The notes: generated by a model from the letters alone, not told the origin. A DNA stretch of 64,000 nt from Hermatobates lingyangjiaoensis (GCA_026182355.1 JAPFBL010000007.1:930001-994000), one strand, 5' to 3'; shown: positions 26,927 through 41,040, counted from the first letter of the stretch. A program made the numbers and translations.

Positions 26927-28689
26927 GTGTTATTGAGAATCACGAGTCAGACCTGTATATTAACAATGTCATAGTGAAGTTCATAAATTCAGCTGAAGTT
27001 GTGTTAATGAATATAATTTAGCAGTAAATGATGGACAGAAAAAGATATAAATGTTAGAGCAGAGTAAGGGAAGTGGAATGAGTTATGTAGTAAAACCATA
27101 AAAGAGTTAAGATAGTGATAGATATCTGGCGGTGCTGCGGTCAGACAACTCCTCCACCAGCGGCTAGTGGTTCTGTACTTTTCACCAAGGCATTGACACA
27201 GTTTGAAAAGATATTTGATTTTACTGTATGTTCTATTGCTTTGAGCAGTAAACTCTGAACATTTAAAGAGATTTTACAAACAGAAACGAAACTAACTTTT
27301 ACAAATAAATATCCTGACACATGTCCTTTCAGAGCATGTTTGAGTTGCCTATCTCGAAAATCCTAGGAAATCGTGAATAAACTGTACTATGGTAGTCAGT
27401 GATGCCATTTTAGTCAATTTAATTTAAACTTTGTGATGATTGAAATTAATTCTTCTTATAATTACGTGAATTTTTATTTTTTAACTAAAAAAAATAAACA
27501 TTTTGTTTTATTACCATGCGGCGATGGTGCGTCGAGTCAGTTTTACAGTATCAGTGTTTCTGAACCATTTACAGCTTGTACTCCATTTCAGGGTAAACAT
27601 TAACCAATATTAATCAATAAATTGCAAACAAAATTTACGCGTGATATAATAGTTATTACCGTTAAGATAGAGTCAATGGCTTAATTAAAAGACTCAGATT
27701 TAATCAAAATTACAGAATATATCAGATCTCATGACACTCGCTTGTTCCTCAGAACTTTCAAATGTGATATTTGTTTAAATTTTTAGCTGTTTAGGAAAGA
27801 TCTCTTCGGCCATAGGTTGTAAAATACTGTCCTAAATCACAGTGATCGTATTGCAGTACCATAATAATTTGTCACATATGTCGATTCAATGAAGTCCAAT
27901 ATGGGTGTAGGAAAGGGATTCGGTATGACGTGAGGTAGGTATGAAGGAGGTCTTTTATAATTTGTTGTATTGGCAATGAAGTAAGTGATTGGAGCTTTGG
28001 ATTATGCAAGGCACGGAATGTGTTACGCCTGCTCCGACTTGTTGTATAACATAGCTGGAGTAAGCACGTCTCCTTCCAGCTCTTACACCTTAGAAACTAT
28101 CATTTATCAAACAATCAATTCGCGCTTTGTCCTTAACACACCCAGCTTGTATATTTCTTAGAAGCAAATGGATAAATTTCGACATATTCACTAAGCATCC
28201 AAGAGTATTTCCTGGTTTTTTTCTCTGTCAGAATGTTACGTCGTCCTGATTTGTTGTTCTGATGATTTGGCTGTGAGTAACGCAATTGATTCTGATATCC
28301 TTTCAGAAGTTCGATTTGCACTCTTGTGACAGTTATAGATCTCTCTTCACGAGAGATATGCTCACTAGTCATGAGATACTCTGTACCACACAGCACAGCA
28401 CCCTGCAGGAGGTACTGGTCATCACTCTCCAGTCAACCTGATATCATAAACCATTGTCAAGTATTATACTGCGTTTTTCTAATTATACAACTTTTTGCTC
28501 ATTCCACAGCCATTGAACATATTGCATTTTATTAGCACATTTAATTTTCCATAATGCAACCCCAACAGTTAAAACTTTTGAAATAGTTTTCACAAATATT
28601 CAGGAATCATTTCTGTTAAAATAATTTCCCATTCAAGGATGCAAAAAAGATTTTTTGTGAAAGATGGGGTTGCTGTTTACCATGTAAAC
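26927..28689. other. Non-coding region
   Basis: No gene or element is recognised. Frames around 28133-28535 overlap on both strands and show no family resemblance. Confidence 0.45.
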
Positions 28690-29125
28690 CAGTATTTCCC
28701 AAACTTTTTCGAGTGACCGTCCCCTTTGGTCCATAAACCTATAACTCAACACCCTTGAATAATAATCAGATTCCTAGACTAAATAACCAAATGAGTAACA
28801 TTTTAATAATTAAATTAAAATAATTACTAATCGAATATTTATTTAGAATTTAATAGATGTATTGTTTCATAGCATATTTATGCAAAAGAATTAATACACA
28901 ATAAAAGAAACTTAGGGGAGAATATATTTTTAACATAAAAATGAATTATCAAAACAAATGATTTTAAGAAACCGTTTCCTAGAAGTTTACATGTCGTGTT
29001 TTCACTTAAATTTAGAAATTATATTGCATGAACATTTTCAATTTATGGAAATAGAATCCCCGCTCCTTTTTGCGTTACCGCCCCCCGATATCAAACCACC
29101 GCGCCCAGGGGCTTTGATATAAGGG
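28690..29125. mobile_element. hAT-like repeat fragment
   Basis: The left edge, CAGTATTTCCCAAACTTTTT at 28690, resembles the ends of several hAT-derived repeats. Near 29085-29115 a C-rich block (ACCGCCCCCC...CAAACCACCGC) resembles the other end of such repeats. I see no clean terminal inverted repeat or target duplication, so one end is probably lost. Confidence 0.35.
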
Positions 29126-32100
29126 GTTGTAAACAAAGCTGTTCTTCTTTTACGACGAGCTTTGTTTTGTGGTTTTTTTCTTTAAATATGTTGTTTGTGT
29201 TTAAATAGAGAATAAAAATTAGTAATATGATAATCAAAGGTTTATGTCTTGTTTTCTATGTATTCTATTGCATTTCAGTAAAGTTGTTTTGGGCCACATT
29301 CTGCTGAAATATATGAACTATCAATAATTGTAAAGGTTCGTTATTGTGTTAAATGTAACACTTTTATTATCTCAAAAGTGTTTTATGAATCTCAGAAGGG
29401 ACAATTACAGTAAAGAGCCAAAATTAAAGAACTCCGTTATTTTGTAAATTCTATACAACTGTATAGATTCCGAGGAGCGTAGAGCAAATCAAACTGAAGT
29501 AGAGGCTAGAAATGTTTTTAAAACAAAATGTCCAGCGCTGGATATCCTGCTGTAGAGATTTTTGAAATGAAAGGCGGAGAGAAATGTACCAATTGGGAAT
29601 CTCATTGAGAGTGATTCTGGGAATTGGATGGTCTCGGACAGCAATGATTGCATTATTCTAAATATAGCCGTGTGACGCACCGCAGGAGGCAGCGCTTTGG
29701 GGCCTCTTTTCTCTAGCCTTGCTCTGAGAGTGGAGGCAATTTTATCATATATGAAACTCAACATGTTCTGGGTAAATAGTCAAGGTGTTTGTCCAAGGGT
29801 TGACGAATTCTGTACGGAATAAGTGCTCGCAGTTTTTGACCTAGACTATATTCTCATTATTACGATTATAAACTCATCCCTTGATTTACGCAGTAGATGT
29901 GTTCCTCAGAAACAAGTCGAAACATTGCATTATGGCTTATAAATGCACTGTCAATCCTCTGTTATCGCGTTATACTGATATCTCGCACGCTTAAACTACC
30001 CAAAGTACAGCTATAGTGCACCTCGACGCATAAACATTGCACGCTCTTTAATTCTGGTGGGGATGCTAATGGTTTTGAGGCTCACTCCTGTTAGATGAAA
30101 TCCTGGACGGAATAGACCGTCGAGTGGGTGTTGATTCACAATTCACCCGAGCGTCAGAACCCCTCTAACCAGCCAAACCCCTCGTCTTCCCCAGCAAGTC
30201 AAGTGAACTCATAGCCTTTTGATTGTTATAACCTTGAAATGTTTTTAATTTCCAGCAGTGATTGGTAAGTTAAAGCAGTTTTGTTAAGAAGTGTCATAAT
30301 GGGTTAAATTAGGAGGAGAATTTGTTTTTTACGGAGCACCACTAAAAATTATAACTGTAAGGTAATTCAGTTGTCGCGTTGTCAGCTGGAGCAACGCCAT
30401 CTGGGGTCAATAACTTAGGGTTGATTGTACTTGTGACGTACACAAGTGGTTAGGTTTAAACTTCCAATCGTATCCACATGTACCGCAAACCCCAAGCACC
30501 AGGGTTGCTGATGTATGACTGCTCTCATCAGAGAAATCACTCCGCAGTGAAATGACCTTTAAAAAATATATACTGCATCTTTAACATAGATTTTATATAG
30601 TTTTAACCTGCAATACAATTTAAATATTATTAAACTTTATACTTTATTATAATAATAATAACTTTATTATATTATTATTATATATATTATTATTATTTAT
30701 TATAATTATTATAATAACTTTTTATTATAATAATATTTATACTTTATTAAATATTATACAATGTTATTAAACATTGTTTTACTATTGAATAGATTTACTA
30801 TTGAATTTGGTTTTCATAATCTGTTGTCAAATAATTTCGTTTTTGTTTAAGTTTTACTACAAAATTAGTCTGTTTATTTTATCACTTGCAATACCTTTAC
30901 TGTACCTAAAAGTGTGGAATACATTTGTGTGGTTGCCTAAGAAATATCTGGTTCTTAGTATACATTAAACTGGAATCACTTTGGTTAACCCCTACTGTAC
31001 ATCGGTTAGCAGGGTTATACACACTGTCGTCTTTACCTCGCCCAGCGCCAGACCACTAGCTTCCGCTTTGACAGGACAAACAGTATCCTAACTTGGTACT
31101 CCTGTGTCCCGGGACAGCTGTCCGTGAAATTACTCTAAACGAGGATCGAAAAACATTTCTAAAACTGAATACTTCATTGAAGGGCACTGAATAATGCAAA
31201 AAAAACGACCAACTAAAGTACTATATTACTATTTTGATAGCGCCTTCTGACATATAGCTGCACGGATCATCTAAAGTTTTATTTTACGATTAATGATATT
31301 TTACGTGAAGACACTGATCGTTAATGATGCATGACAATAATTATTCAGAATGATTCAAAGGTGTATGGAACAGATAAGTGTTGTACTGATCAGCAAATTG
31401 ACCGTTTACCTATTATTAATATATTAATCGGCCGATACAGATTTATCGTCATTTATTAATGGGTCGATTATTATCCCCAGTAAATACAGTTAAAATGACC
31501 TAGTCAATGGTTTACAAGTGCTGTGTCTTTCAACATCTATCGAGTCTGTATATCAATAAAAAACACGTTATTTAGCAGAGACAATGAGCAAAATAATGAT
31601 CAACCATACATTACAGGGATCTAGAGAAACTAAAACAATACATTCTCTAAGCGGTAGGCAACTGTCTACTGAGGGTAGGCAAATCCCACAACTGCAACTA
31701 TAACTACTTAACTACGACAAATACAGTTTTACGAGACTGAAAAAAGTATAGGGAAAAAAATTAGAGAAATTAACAGAAGCGTTTAATCTTCTTACTTTAC
31801 AGAGCTATAAGATTAATTGAATTTACCGGTTTTGCAAGGGAATGACAATGTATTTATATCCTGCGATAATAAAAAAAAAAGTTATCGTTTTTGTAAGATG
31901 TTTCAAAAAGATTTGAGTATCCAGCTACTTGAGTAGAAAGTTAAACGATATTGAGCCCTGGGGGTCACTCCAATAATAACGTGTAAGTATAATTATTGAG
32001 TTAGTCCCCTTTTTCTGTAGATTTTCAGTTCCGCATCATTAGGTTTAATTATTGCTTCAAAAATGATTTCTAGTTAAGATAGGAATAAGATATTATTGAA

Positions 32101-33147
32101 TGCTGCTAAAGTGGATTAGTTGTTTGATTTAATAAAAAACAATAATTAAATACTAATATGTAGTTTCTCCTTGAACATGTCAATTACCGATACCGATTAG
32201 GCGGTAAAATGCCCGATTACCAATTACTCGCCAATAATTGCTGCAACCCTAAAACATTTCAGCATGCGATATTTATTTCTTATTCGCTATTCCAATTTTT
32301 ACTACCTGCTAACAGTTTTCATCAACTAATAACCTGTGAATTATGTTTCCACAAATCGTCAATTATATGAGATATGTCAAACATCGATGCTTAAAAAATC
32401 TTCTTAAAACAACGACCAGACTTTTAAAATAAAATCGTTTCTTGTTCGTACTTATTACTGTATTTGCAGTCATTAAAGATTCATTATGTGTTTGTTTCGA
32501 GATTTACATTACGGTAATTTACATTAAAACTAGTAGTAACACAGTTGAGTAAACTTGTAGGCGGAGGTGGTTCATGATTGTACTATTTTCGTATTGGCCC
32601 GCGGGTGACAAGTGCCGTGGTCACCACCGGGTTGGTGACCCCTGGTCAGAACCGTCTCCACAGCTCATTTCCACCAAGTCTGTGTACTGATAATGCAGGT
32701 GGGCCTGCATTCGAGTTTGTACTTAATGTCGCTCTCACAAAACTCCCTGGTTGCGAGGATATCGCAGTTTTATCTTTCCTCTACTGCTATTGAACGCTAT
32801 TTGGCTTTGTAATCTTTTCTTTCCGTTTTTGAAATCTCTTTTAGAAGCCACAGATAGTATTATCTACGCTGATATGCCTAACCTCCAATTCATGGGGAAT
32901 TCTTTTTATCAACCGCGATAATACTAGAATACCTCCATGCTTTTAGTTAGGAGAGACACCTTAGTTTATCAGGTATCAAAAGTTTGTCACACTTATTATT
33001 AGTATAAATTCATTAAGGCTAAATATATTTTTACATCTTCCCAACCACTTTTGCTAAATAAGTAAACAGAGTTAATGGAGCTTACTTTAAATTGAAATTT
33101 AAGGATATTAATCGTTTTATTGATTATTGTTTTTCTAGGGGTGGGAA
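29126..33147. other. Non-coding region with (TTA)-rich tract
   Basis: No gene is supported. Positions 30635-30765 are a TTA/TAA-rich low-complexity stretch. The interval 31400-32255 contains blocks such as AATCGGCCGATAC and GTAATCGG that suggest an eroded DNA transposon, but I could not define ends. A small perfect hairpin with 8-bp arms is at 32619-32626/32633-32640. Confidence 0.4.
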
Positions 33148-33452
33148 GTGTGGCTCATTTATCATTCGGCACCCTCTCCACTTATGGGTGAAGCATGTTA
33201 CTGTGGTTATTTATCATTTACAGGGGTCACATCGGGAGCCCTGAATTTTGCTTAGTTCATGTATACCATATTTAAGTATGAATGTTTAACGAGTTACTGA
33301 TATGGTACAGGCTCAGGACCGATAGTTCAACGTACTCTCCTAGCGCTCTTATTTTTTCACTCTAATTGTATAAAAATTGAGAGTCAGAGTGAGAATCGAA
33401 CTCGGATCTGCCAGTCCAGAGGTGAAAGCGCCAAGCCACAGGACCTCCCAGT
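33148..33452 (-). mobile_element. tRNA-derived SINE, about 305 bp
   Basis: On the minus strand it begins with a tRNA-like head. An A box TGGCTTGGCGC (complement of 33428-33438) is followed about 25 bp later by a B box GAGTTCGATTCTC (complement of 33391-33403). The body continues to about 33148 and aligns block by block with 60638-60918, for example at CTCATTTAT, GCACC and GGGTGA/GGGCGA. Two copies with the same head and body make a SINE family the best reading. Confidence 0.7.
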
Positions 33453-35714
33453 CTCCTCAGAGAAATTTAATGAAGCGAGCACATCCGTGGTATATAATAC
33501 TATAGCTTGGCTCAAATTCATTAATATAATGTCCTGAATTAAGAACAAATTCACAATTTTCCATTTGCAACTAATATAATTTACAATTATTCACGTTGTG
33601 GATGTACAACGATCATCTGTTAAGGCTTTCCTGTTGGAGATACCGGACCATATTGTCTTATAATAGTTATCATAAATTGCACATATTCTTAAAACTTAAC
33701 ATTCTACATACATTATAGGTACATCAGTTGTATATAGGCACTGCATTATTTATTTCTTGACAAGTGAAGTCAAGAATCGTGAAGAAATTCAAGTTCTATG
33801 TTTCAGATCGTCTCCTTTGTCTTAATCTCTAACCAGGTGACTTGATCTTCTATTATAACTTTCCACTCTTTCATCTTTCATGGTTTTCTTATATAATATT
33901 TGTGAGTATAAATTATGAAAAATTATTTAGCATGGTTTACTTCGAATGAAAATGTTATTAATGTATTGAAGATTTAAAATTAAAGAACATGAAGTTAACC
34001 CTTCAATCATATCTTCCATTAGTCCAATATTAAAATTTTATGCTCCTTAGAATTGACGGAACAATTGGAAATTAGTGTGTAGAATTTATCAATATGCTTT
34101 TTGAAAAATGTTTGTTCTTTTTGTATGACTATGAGTGAAGACTGAATTCTCAGTTTCCCTATTCCAATGGTTTTTGTTGAATAATTAATTTTTTAGTCTG
34201 TAAGTCTCAAATTGATTGCTATAAATTGTGGTACTTTCTCCTAAGAATTCAACTTTGCTCATCCATTGAGCATACCACATTCTGTTAAAAGGATCCAATA
34301 TATTTATATTGGTACACTAAAATGTCTTTGAATTGTTTTTAACATAAAAGAGATTTGGGTAAGTGGGAGAGATTTTTCTTAAACAGTGTAATATTGAGCT
34401 CAATTTGTGTAACGCTCGGTATCATGTATGATGTCTCTCTGCTGTTGGTCGTGAAGTTTTTCCTATAGACCCATGGATCAAGAAAGCCTTCTTCCATTTG
34501 TCTGTACTTGGCAAAGTCCATGACCTGGTGCCACAAGCAGTGCAGCCTTGACTCCAGGTGTCCTTTGCTGTATCTTTGTGCTCTATCTGCAGTCCCCCTG
34601 ACCTGTCACACAGGCCACCAAGGTAACGTCACCTACCTAAGGCCGTTCTTTTAACTTTTAACTCTGTTCTCTATTCTCCTTCAAAGGAATTCATTTCTCA
34701 AAACAAATGCAATATTTGTTTCATATTATTTCAATCCTCTGATTGACATATATTTTTGAGAACACTAATACATTTTGATCACCTTAGCATATAGTTTCCT
34801 ATGCAGTTTGATTTTGCATGATTCAACTTACTACTCATCTGTGGTGTTTGCCAACGCTTCAAATCGTTAAGAAGAATATGTATAAATGTTTGTTTAGTTT
34901 TTAATGATAGTAAAGCAATTCCACCATAGATATTTCAACTATACACCTTAATGTTCCTTCACCATTGCATACTAGTCAGCGTATAAGGCGAATCCCTGAG
35001 TCTTGTTACCCAATGGTTCCATTCATTACTACTTGTGGGATACCCTTCGTAACATAGAAAGTCTAAGGCTGTACAAATCACGGCTTTTAACTACTGTTAA
35101 ACTTCGACTGGTACGGTTGGAGAGAGATCCGGTGTTTCTGGATCAATTGCAGATACAGTAAACTATTATGATTAATTAGACTCTAATGCGGTGCTGCCGG
35201 TGTCAAAATAAGTCTATTCACTTAAATGATTCACTTAAAAAGAACCTTTATTTTTGCATATCTATCTATCTATATATATATAAAGAAGTATATTACTACC
35301 TGTTTTAGTGTTACTTTGCGCTCCCAGCTTATCCAGCCACATCACAGAATTATGTTACTACCCCAAAAGTTGTTCGGATTATTATTGTATAATAGGCCTA
35401 AGAACGAGGTACTGTCCTCTATAAGAGGGGAACTTTCATTATCTCTAGTTACTGGACGAGTTCATACACCGGTCGGGGCATGAGGAAAATGTGTAATTAA
35501 TGTGGTATTTTTAAAGTAGTATACATTAGAGTGTAATAATAATATATGCAACTCTTCCTCGTGACTTGATGTCGAAATATAGAAGGGAGTTTTGCTGTTT
35601 TCTGTAATTTTTTTGTGCATACAGGTCATTTCATTTTTATTGATTTATAATTGCATATATATATAATTGTGAATTTTGGTAGCAGTCCTGCTTTTAAGCA
35701 CATGTTATTAAAAA
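33453..35714. other. Non-coding region
   Basis: No gene or element is recognised. A short CTAT/TA-rich tract lies at 35262-35283. Confidence 0.45.
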
Positions 35715-35987
35715 CATAATCATAGTTGGCAGAAACTTGTTTCATTCTCGTCCTGAAGATGGCTCTATGAAAGAGTAGAAACATGTTGATTGTTAACTGT
35801 GTAATAAGTTTGTTTTATAGTTTAAATACAACTACGAAATCCTTATTTAGGAAGATGGAGAAACTTATAAAGAAGCAAGTTTCTGCCAACTATGGTTATG
35901 TGAAATGTTTATGTGAAATCTTATTGTGGTTTGATCATTGATTGTTGTTTCACGTGTTTATGTGAAATCTTTTTATATATATATATA
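35715..35987. mobile_element. PLE terminal fragment, inverted, with (TA)n end
   Basis: Arms 35715-35743 and 35872-35900 are inverted copies with 2 mismatches in 29 bp. A hammerhead-like motif (35749-35792) lies in the loop. To the right is the shared tail block TTGTGGTTTGATCATTGATT at 35924-35943, ending in (TA)n at 35974-35987. The same tail occurs at 46753, 58411, 58102 (partial) and 41133 (minus strand). Confidence 0.6.
35749..35792 (+). ncRNA. Hammerhead-like motif (ACATGT class)
   Basis: Core CTGAAGA (35753-35759), one extra T, stem II with CTC/GAG extended by a G-U pair (35762-35765/35773-35776), GAA (35778-35780), the palindrome ACATGT, T, then GATTG. Stem I is weak, with about three pairs (GTC/GAT including G-U). 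An extra A precedes GAA. Probably decayed. Confidence 0.45.
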
Positions 35988-38428
35988 AACAATTGATAAT
36001 ATATCGAATGTCTTATAGAATAGGACGAAGTGAATCAGGGTTCGTTCGGTCAGTATCCCAGCTAATCCAAATATAATTCTAAATGGTGGCTTTTCGATTT
36101 TATTTAAAATCTTTTTCATAGACCTTGAAAATACAGAAAAGTGAGGAATTATAAAAAAATCAACAATAGTCATATAGCAACCATGCAATAATTAATTGTT
36201 TTTAAAAGATTAAGCATAAGTTGTGAACTTCTTGAAAATATACGTTTGTTATATGACTATCTCGTATAATCTGATCTTTTTGTAGGCCTATGGAATAAAA
36301 GAAAATGAACTAACCATTATCTAAAAAATGCTATCTCGCTTTATTTGTCGTGATGTTGGATTTAGTTGATGTTAAATAAGAACAAAACTGTTTTATCACA
36401 AGAGGGCATACTTTTTTTAAAAAAAAGAAATCCTTCAAATGACTTTTAGTTCTTCATTTCGGATATTGATGAAGGACGTATTATTTTATAAGCAATGACT
36501 GCTTATAATGATTTATAATTTACTGGAATCCATGGCGTTTTGATGTTGTGTGTCATCACCTTAAAGATGGTTTAGGACGATGATGAGGGATTGAAACATG
36601 AGTGGTTTTACTTTGATTTTCTTTTACTTATCTTTTGAAGCGGTTGTGTGACCTCGGTTGTCCCAAAGGATGCGGGCACTTTGCCTGGGAGCCCCTTAAG
36701 TGACTGCAGGGCACTGGCGATCTAGAAATTCTTTTAGATAAAATGCAGCCCTAGCAGTCATTTGCAGTAATTCATAATTTGTTGGATTCATAAAAAAAAT
36801 TTGTTTTGGGAATTCTTGTGACTACATTGAGCTAAGGGTCCTTTTCGGTGCAACTCACATCTGCTTCACTGCCTGTACTTTACAGAAACATACAATGTAC
36901 CAGGCATACATACCATGTATGCAGCATGGGGAAAGAGATGTTACACTATGGTCTGTGGACCATAGTGAATCAACTCTGGTTGATTCACTGCCACAACATT
37001 ATAACGGAGTCCTGATGTTAAGCTAAACTGGTACCTGTCGGATACCTGGAATATCATCTTAAGATAAGTTACATTAGATGATATTAGAAATAAAGTTGCG
37101 TACTCGAGTGAACGTGTGAAGTAACTGGTGAAGGTCTACCTTTGGAGCGCCCTGTAGTAAAGCTTGATTCGTTGAGGCTATAGCTAATGGTGAGTATTCC
37201 TCGGCCACTTGGCAGTTGAATTGAGCCAGCAGGTGTCAGGAAGTGAAACATCTGCTGCGCCCTCATGTCCCCAAGCCCTTCTTCACTCCACTACTCCCTT
37301 GTTCTTCACGGCGTCCAAACACAACCCAAAGGGTGCTCAACTTGCACTTTGCGGCAATCCCCCACTTCTAATTCAATCAACAACACGGTGGTTACAATTT
37401 CTATGCTTAAATAAATGACAACAATTTAAGCATTTAAATATACAGTACTAGAATTATAGCATTTTAAGTGAACTTTCATACGTTCACTTAATGACACGCA
37501 CAAGAATTTTGGTGGAATAACAAAGTAAACCGCATTGTGATAAAATCAATTTTTCTGTGTTTTTTTTTTTGTATTTAAAAGAATGAATGTTACAAATATT
37601 TGTCTTGATAATTTTACTTGAAGTATGTGAGGTCAGATAACTTGATCCCCGTATCGGACATCGGAATGTTAATACAACTTATAGAACTATTGTACTTTAT
37701 TGAATGAATTGAGACGCAATTGTTTCTAAACGTTCATATACTTTGGTCGTGTAGAATGAATGTGTTTAGAAATCATACATCATACATTATTATATTTAAG
37801 TATTTTTTTAACTAAACGAATAATTAATGAAAGTGCTGCTTTATTATTAGTGTAGCTTTATATACTGTAAGAAAACGTATCAACATCTCTTGAATAGCCT
37901 TCAATATGTGCTCCAGAGGCAACATGTACATTGATAATTATATTTAATCAATATTTTATATTATAATATTAGGGTAATGATTAGTTGTTCAACGAACTTT
38001 TTTTTCAAATCCTACCCTTACAAATATTTTTGATGCTGTCAAAGGTGTGAAAGTGTACCTCATCTCTGTCAGACATCATTCAAACCACGAGTGGACCACA
38101 CTATCGGAGGCACCAAAGGTTCCTCTACAAACAGATATAATGAGCAATCAGATGATCATGAGCCCAGAATTGGCATCACCGTTTCCATCACCCGTCTCAT
38201 CTTCGGTACTTCTACTTTTAATGCGTAGGTCATTTCCAAGTCGAAGTGTGCCCATTGTAACAGCCTTTCGTAATGAGTGTGTTTAAAGCTAGTGGAGATG
38301 AATGAGGTAGAGGCCTACAATCACAGCCTCCTCACTTCCTGCCTGTCTCTGCGTCACAGTTTGTTCAACATAAACTAATATAATGTGCTGACGGTTTGCA
38401 TGAACGCTAATCTCTAATTTGCTTGCAG
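35988..38428. other. Non-coding region just upstream of first recognised CLIC exon
   Basis: No coding sequence is recognised. Two back-to-back hairpins lie at 36944-36988. Somewhat GC-richer patches at 37090-37330 and 38045-38350 have open frames without family resemblance. The polypyrimidine tract and acceptor for the exon at 38429 are at the right edge. Confidence 0.45.
36944..36988. other. Two adjoining perfect hairpins
   Basis: Positions 36944-36953/36958-36967 (loop TGTG) and 36965-36974/36979-36988 (loop TCTG) are two 10-bp perfect hairpins that share three bases. A weaker inverted repeat with 6-bp arms (GCATAC/GTATGC) lies just upstream at about 36904-36922. Function unknown. Confidence 0.7.
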
Positions 38429-38571
38429 GCCTCGACGATAGATGGAAGGAGGAAGGGAGCGTGTTTGTTCTGTCAGGAGTACTTCATGGACCTTTACTTA
38501 CTGGCCGAACTCAAGACCATTTCGCTTAAGGTCACCACCGTTGACATGCAGAAACCACCACAGGACTTCAG
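38429..38571 (+). CDS. Clic: CLIC exon: start of thioredoxin-like domain
   Basis: The acceptor TTGCAG ends at 38428 and the donor GTCAGT begins at 38572. The exon reads from GCC (phase 0) for 47 codons plus two bases. It encodes ASTIDGRRKGACLFCQEYF followed by the hydrophobic MDLYLLAELKTISLKV, the segment regarded in CLIC proteins as the putative membrane-inserting region. CLFC is the active-site-like position of the thioredoxin fold. In insect and nematode CLICs this motif differs from the CPFS of vertebrate members. There is no ATG in frame at the exon start, so this is an internal exon. The residues before Ala come from an exon I could not find. The conservation is nearly complete and gives the identification. 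Confidence 0.95.
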
Positions 38572-41040
38572 GTCAGTCAGTAACCCTTTACATTTACTAT
38601 CTCTGTCCAAAGTGAACAGCTTTCTCTGCCACGTTAGTTTTATTTGATTTGTACTGTATTTCCAGTGAGTAAAAAACCTGTCATTGCTGCATTCAGAAGC
38701 CGTCTTTAATAATTATACTCTGATTCGTTAAAGTTACCTTTGAAAGTGGTATTATAATTGAAAGTTATGATGAGGAAAAGTGTTCAGAAAAAAAATTATT
38801 TAGATATGTTAGTGTCTCTAGATATGGTTTAAATTGAATCCAAATCGGATGCATATGCAAGTCAAAGTGAGTGTATCTCCTCCATAGGGTTCCTGGAGGT
38901 GCCCTAGGAGGGCACTGAGGGATCCTGGACCCTTACACTAACTTGGTTGAAAAGTTTTTTTTTAAAATAATCTAGTACTTTACACATAAGATTTAAATGT
39001 AACCGATTTCGAGGTATATGAGGATTTAATAGCCATAAAGCATTTACAGATTCAGCATCAGGTATCTCTTGGAAAACTTTAAACATAATTTAGTGTCTGC
39101 TATATGTTGTTTAAATTTAATCATGTATATGAAGTTTTAAAGCAGAGCCAGCCTCCTCCTCACGACCTACTAAAATGGTACTTAGAGATCTGAGTTTAGA
39201 GTCTTCCTTGGAAACAGTTTTATGATTTAGTGTAAATACATGTGCTTTAATTTACTCCATGTTTGTTATATAAGATGTTTTAAATGAGGTTGCTATAGTT
39301 CTCTAAGGGAGGCATTAGGTTTACATTGTGGATATCTAAAAGTAAATGATCCCGAACGGCTGAAGGCGGACACAAATCAGTTGTTATCAGTCAACATTTA
39401 ATATATACGAGAGTAATACGAGTAGAGAGGTGAAAGAACTGTGAGTCAGTAGGCCTGAAGACTCGGCAGATGGCTACTCATTATCGGGTCTTTGTCTCAT
39501 GCCACTGTGGGTTTAAACAGGTGCCTTGCACAAGGTTAGTCGGATATCTAAGTCCAGTTGTTTCTGTTTATTTAAGGGAAATACAAGTACTTAACTCAGT
39601 ATGAGCAATCCTCAAGATACCAATTTGGCTAATGAACTTAGTTTTTCGTCGAAAGATTATAGCTTCTAGTAAATAATCAGATCGAAACCGAGTAGCAATA
39701 AATACAGGAAAGGATTTTTATAAATTATTTGTGTTTTACAAGATTTTTTCCCTGTCTTGACATTACAGTGGTTCACGGAGCTCTGTTATCAGTTGACAAC
39801 TTATTGTACAATACCTCTGCATTAAGAGCTGTTCTACAGCTCACAGTTGATATGTCACGCACATGGATGTACCTTTTGCCAAACCCTCTTCAGTAGTACT
39901 AATGAGGAAGTAGTTACTCCTTTTATACTTACCAAGACATAGACCAGTTGTTTCTACTACTCTCCCTTAATGGGCCAGGTGTGGTCTGACATTATTCTCG
40001 TCATTAGTGCTGAAGGTTTGACTTTTGGTCATTAATAGAGATTTTTTATGGTATAGATGAAAAATCCAGTGCAAATATTGTTTCTAGAGAATGTCAAAAA
40101 AATTTGTCATCAGTCTTTACGATATCTGCTAATCGTTGAATGTCTTCATAAAGCTATCAAGTTTGAAGTAAACTTGAGTAATGAATGCAAAATGTACGAC
40201 TTCTGCTGTAGAATCAATCCAGCAGTGCAGTTGTGCTTATAATGTTTGTGGCATGAATGAGTCACACTTACCAGGCCAAGTAAACACTGAAGACTGTAAG
40301 TGTGGGCATTGGAAGAAACAATTTCTGACTTGATGCGTAGGTTTTGATTAAAGATAACGTCTCATAACTTAAAGGCATTCCTCATTAGCAAAGTATCAAA
40401 ATATACAAAGACGACAATACATACATCGGCCTAGCATCACGTCAGGTGTTTATGAATAATTAAATCTTCTATGAACTATAAAACGCGCTTTACTGAGAAT
40501 AAATTACCATTTATGCGTATATGATAAATAATAATTTAAAGAAATTATGAAAGTAATTCTAGAGATTTACTAATGTCTCTTAGTTTATACATTTTGATGA
40601 GTTGATGTTGGTACGCTTTGTGTTTTACATATATACTGGAAAGTATGTATGTAAAATACATATATACTCATATATAATCTTAGTATATAAAAGAACCTTT
40701 AGAGTTATTTTACTTCCTGGGTCAGATCATTTAAGTACATAAATCAAACACAAAAAGAAAACACCTTGAAAACACTACAAAAATTAACTTGGATATTTCG
40801 TCGAATCGTCATCACCAGAGAGGATATGTGATTCATTTCAGGAGTGCAACCATACTTTTATATGTATATTTATAATTTCTCGAAATTATATTTCTACGAT
40901 TAGGTTCAAACAATAATCAATTAGGTACAGCGGATGTTCACAGCGAAAGTTGTGAGGCATTATCAGACAAAAACTTTTTCGACGAAACGTTTTTAGCCTG
41001 ACGAAACGTTTTGGAGACTCCAACCGTCTCTGAACCAGTG

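Noticed and set aside
33381..33452. Possible working tRNA gene
   Set aside because: The cloverleaf is poor and the segment continues into a body shared with another locus, so it is a SINE head.
38047..38286. Frame just upstream of the CLIC exon
   Set aside because: It does not resemble a CLIC N terminus and is not in a phase or position that could splice to 38429 without a donor. None is convincing.
40788..40820. Minus-strand unit with GTGATGA, GAA, ATAT and CAAG
   Set aside because: The first core base is changed and stem I and stem II are poor. It is probably an old relative of the ATAT class and too weak to annotate.
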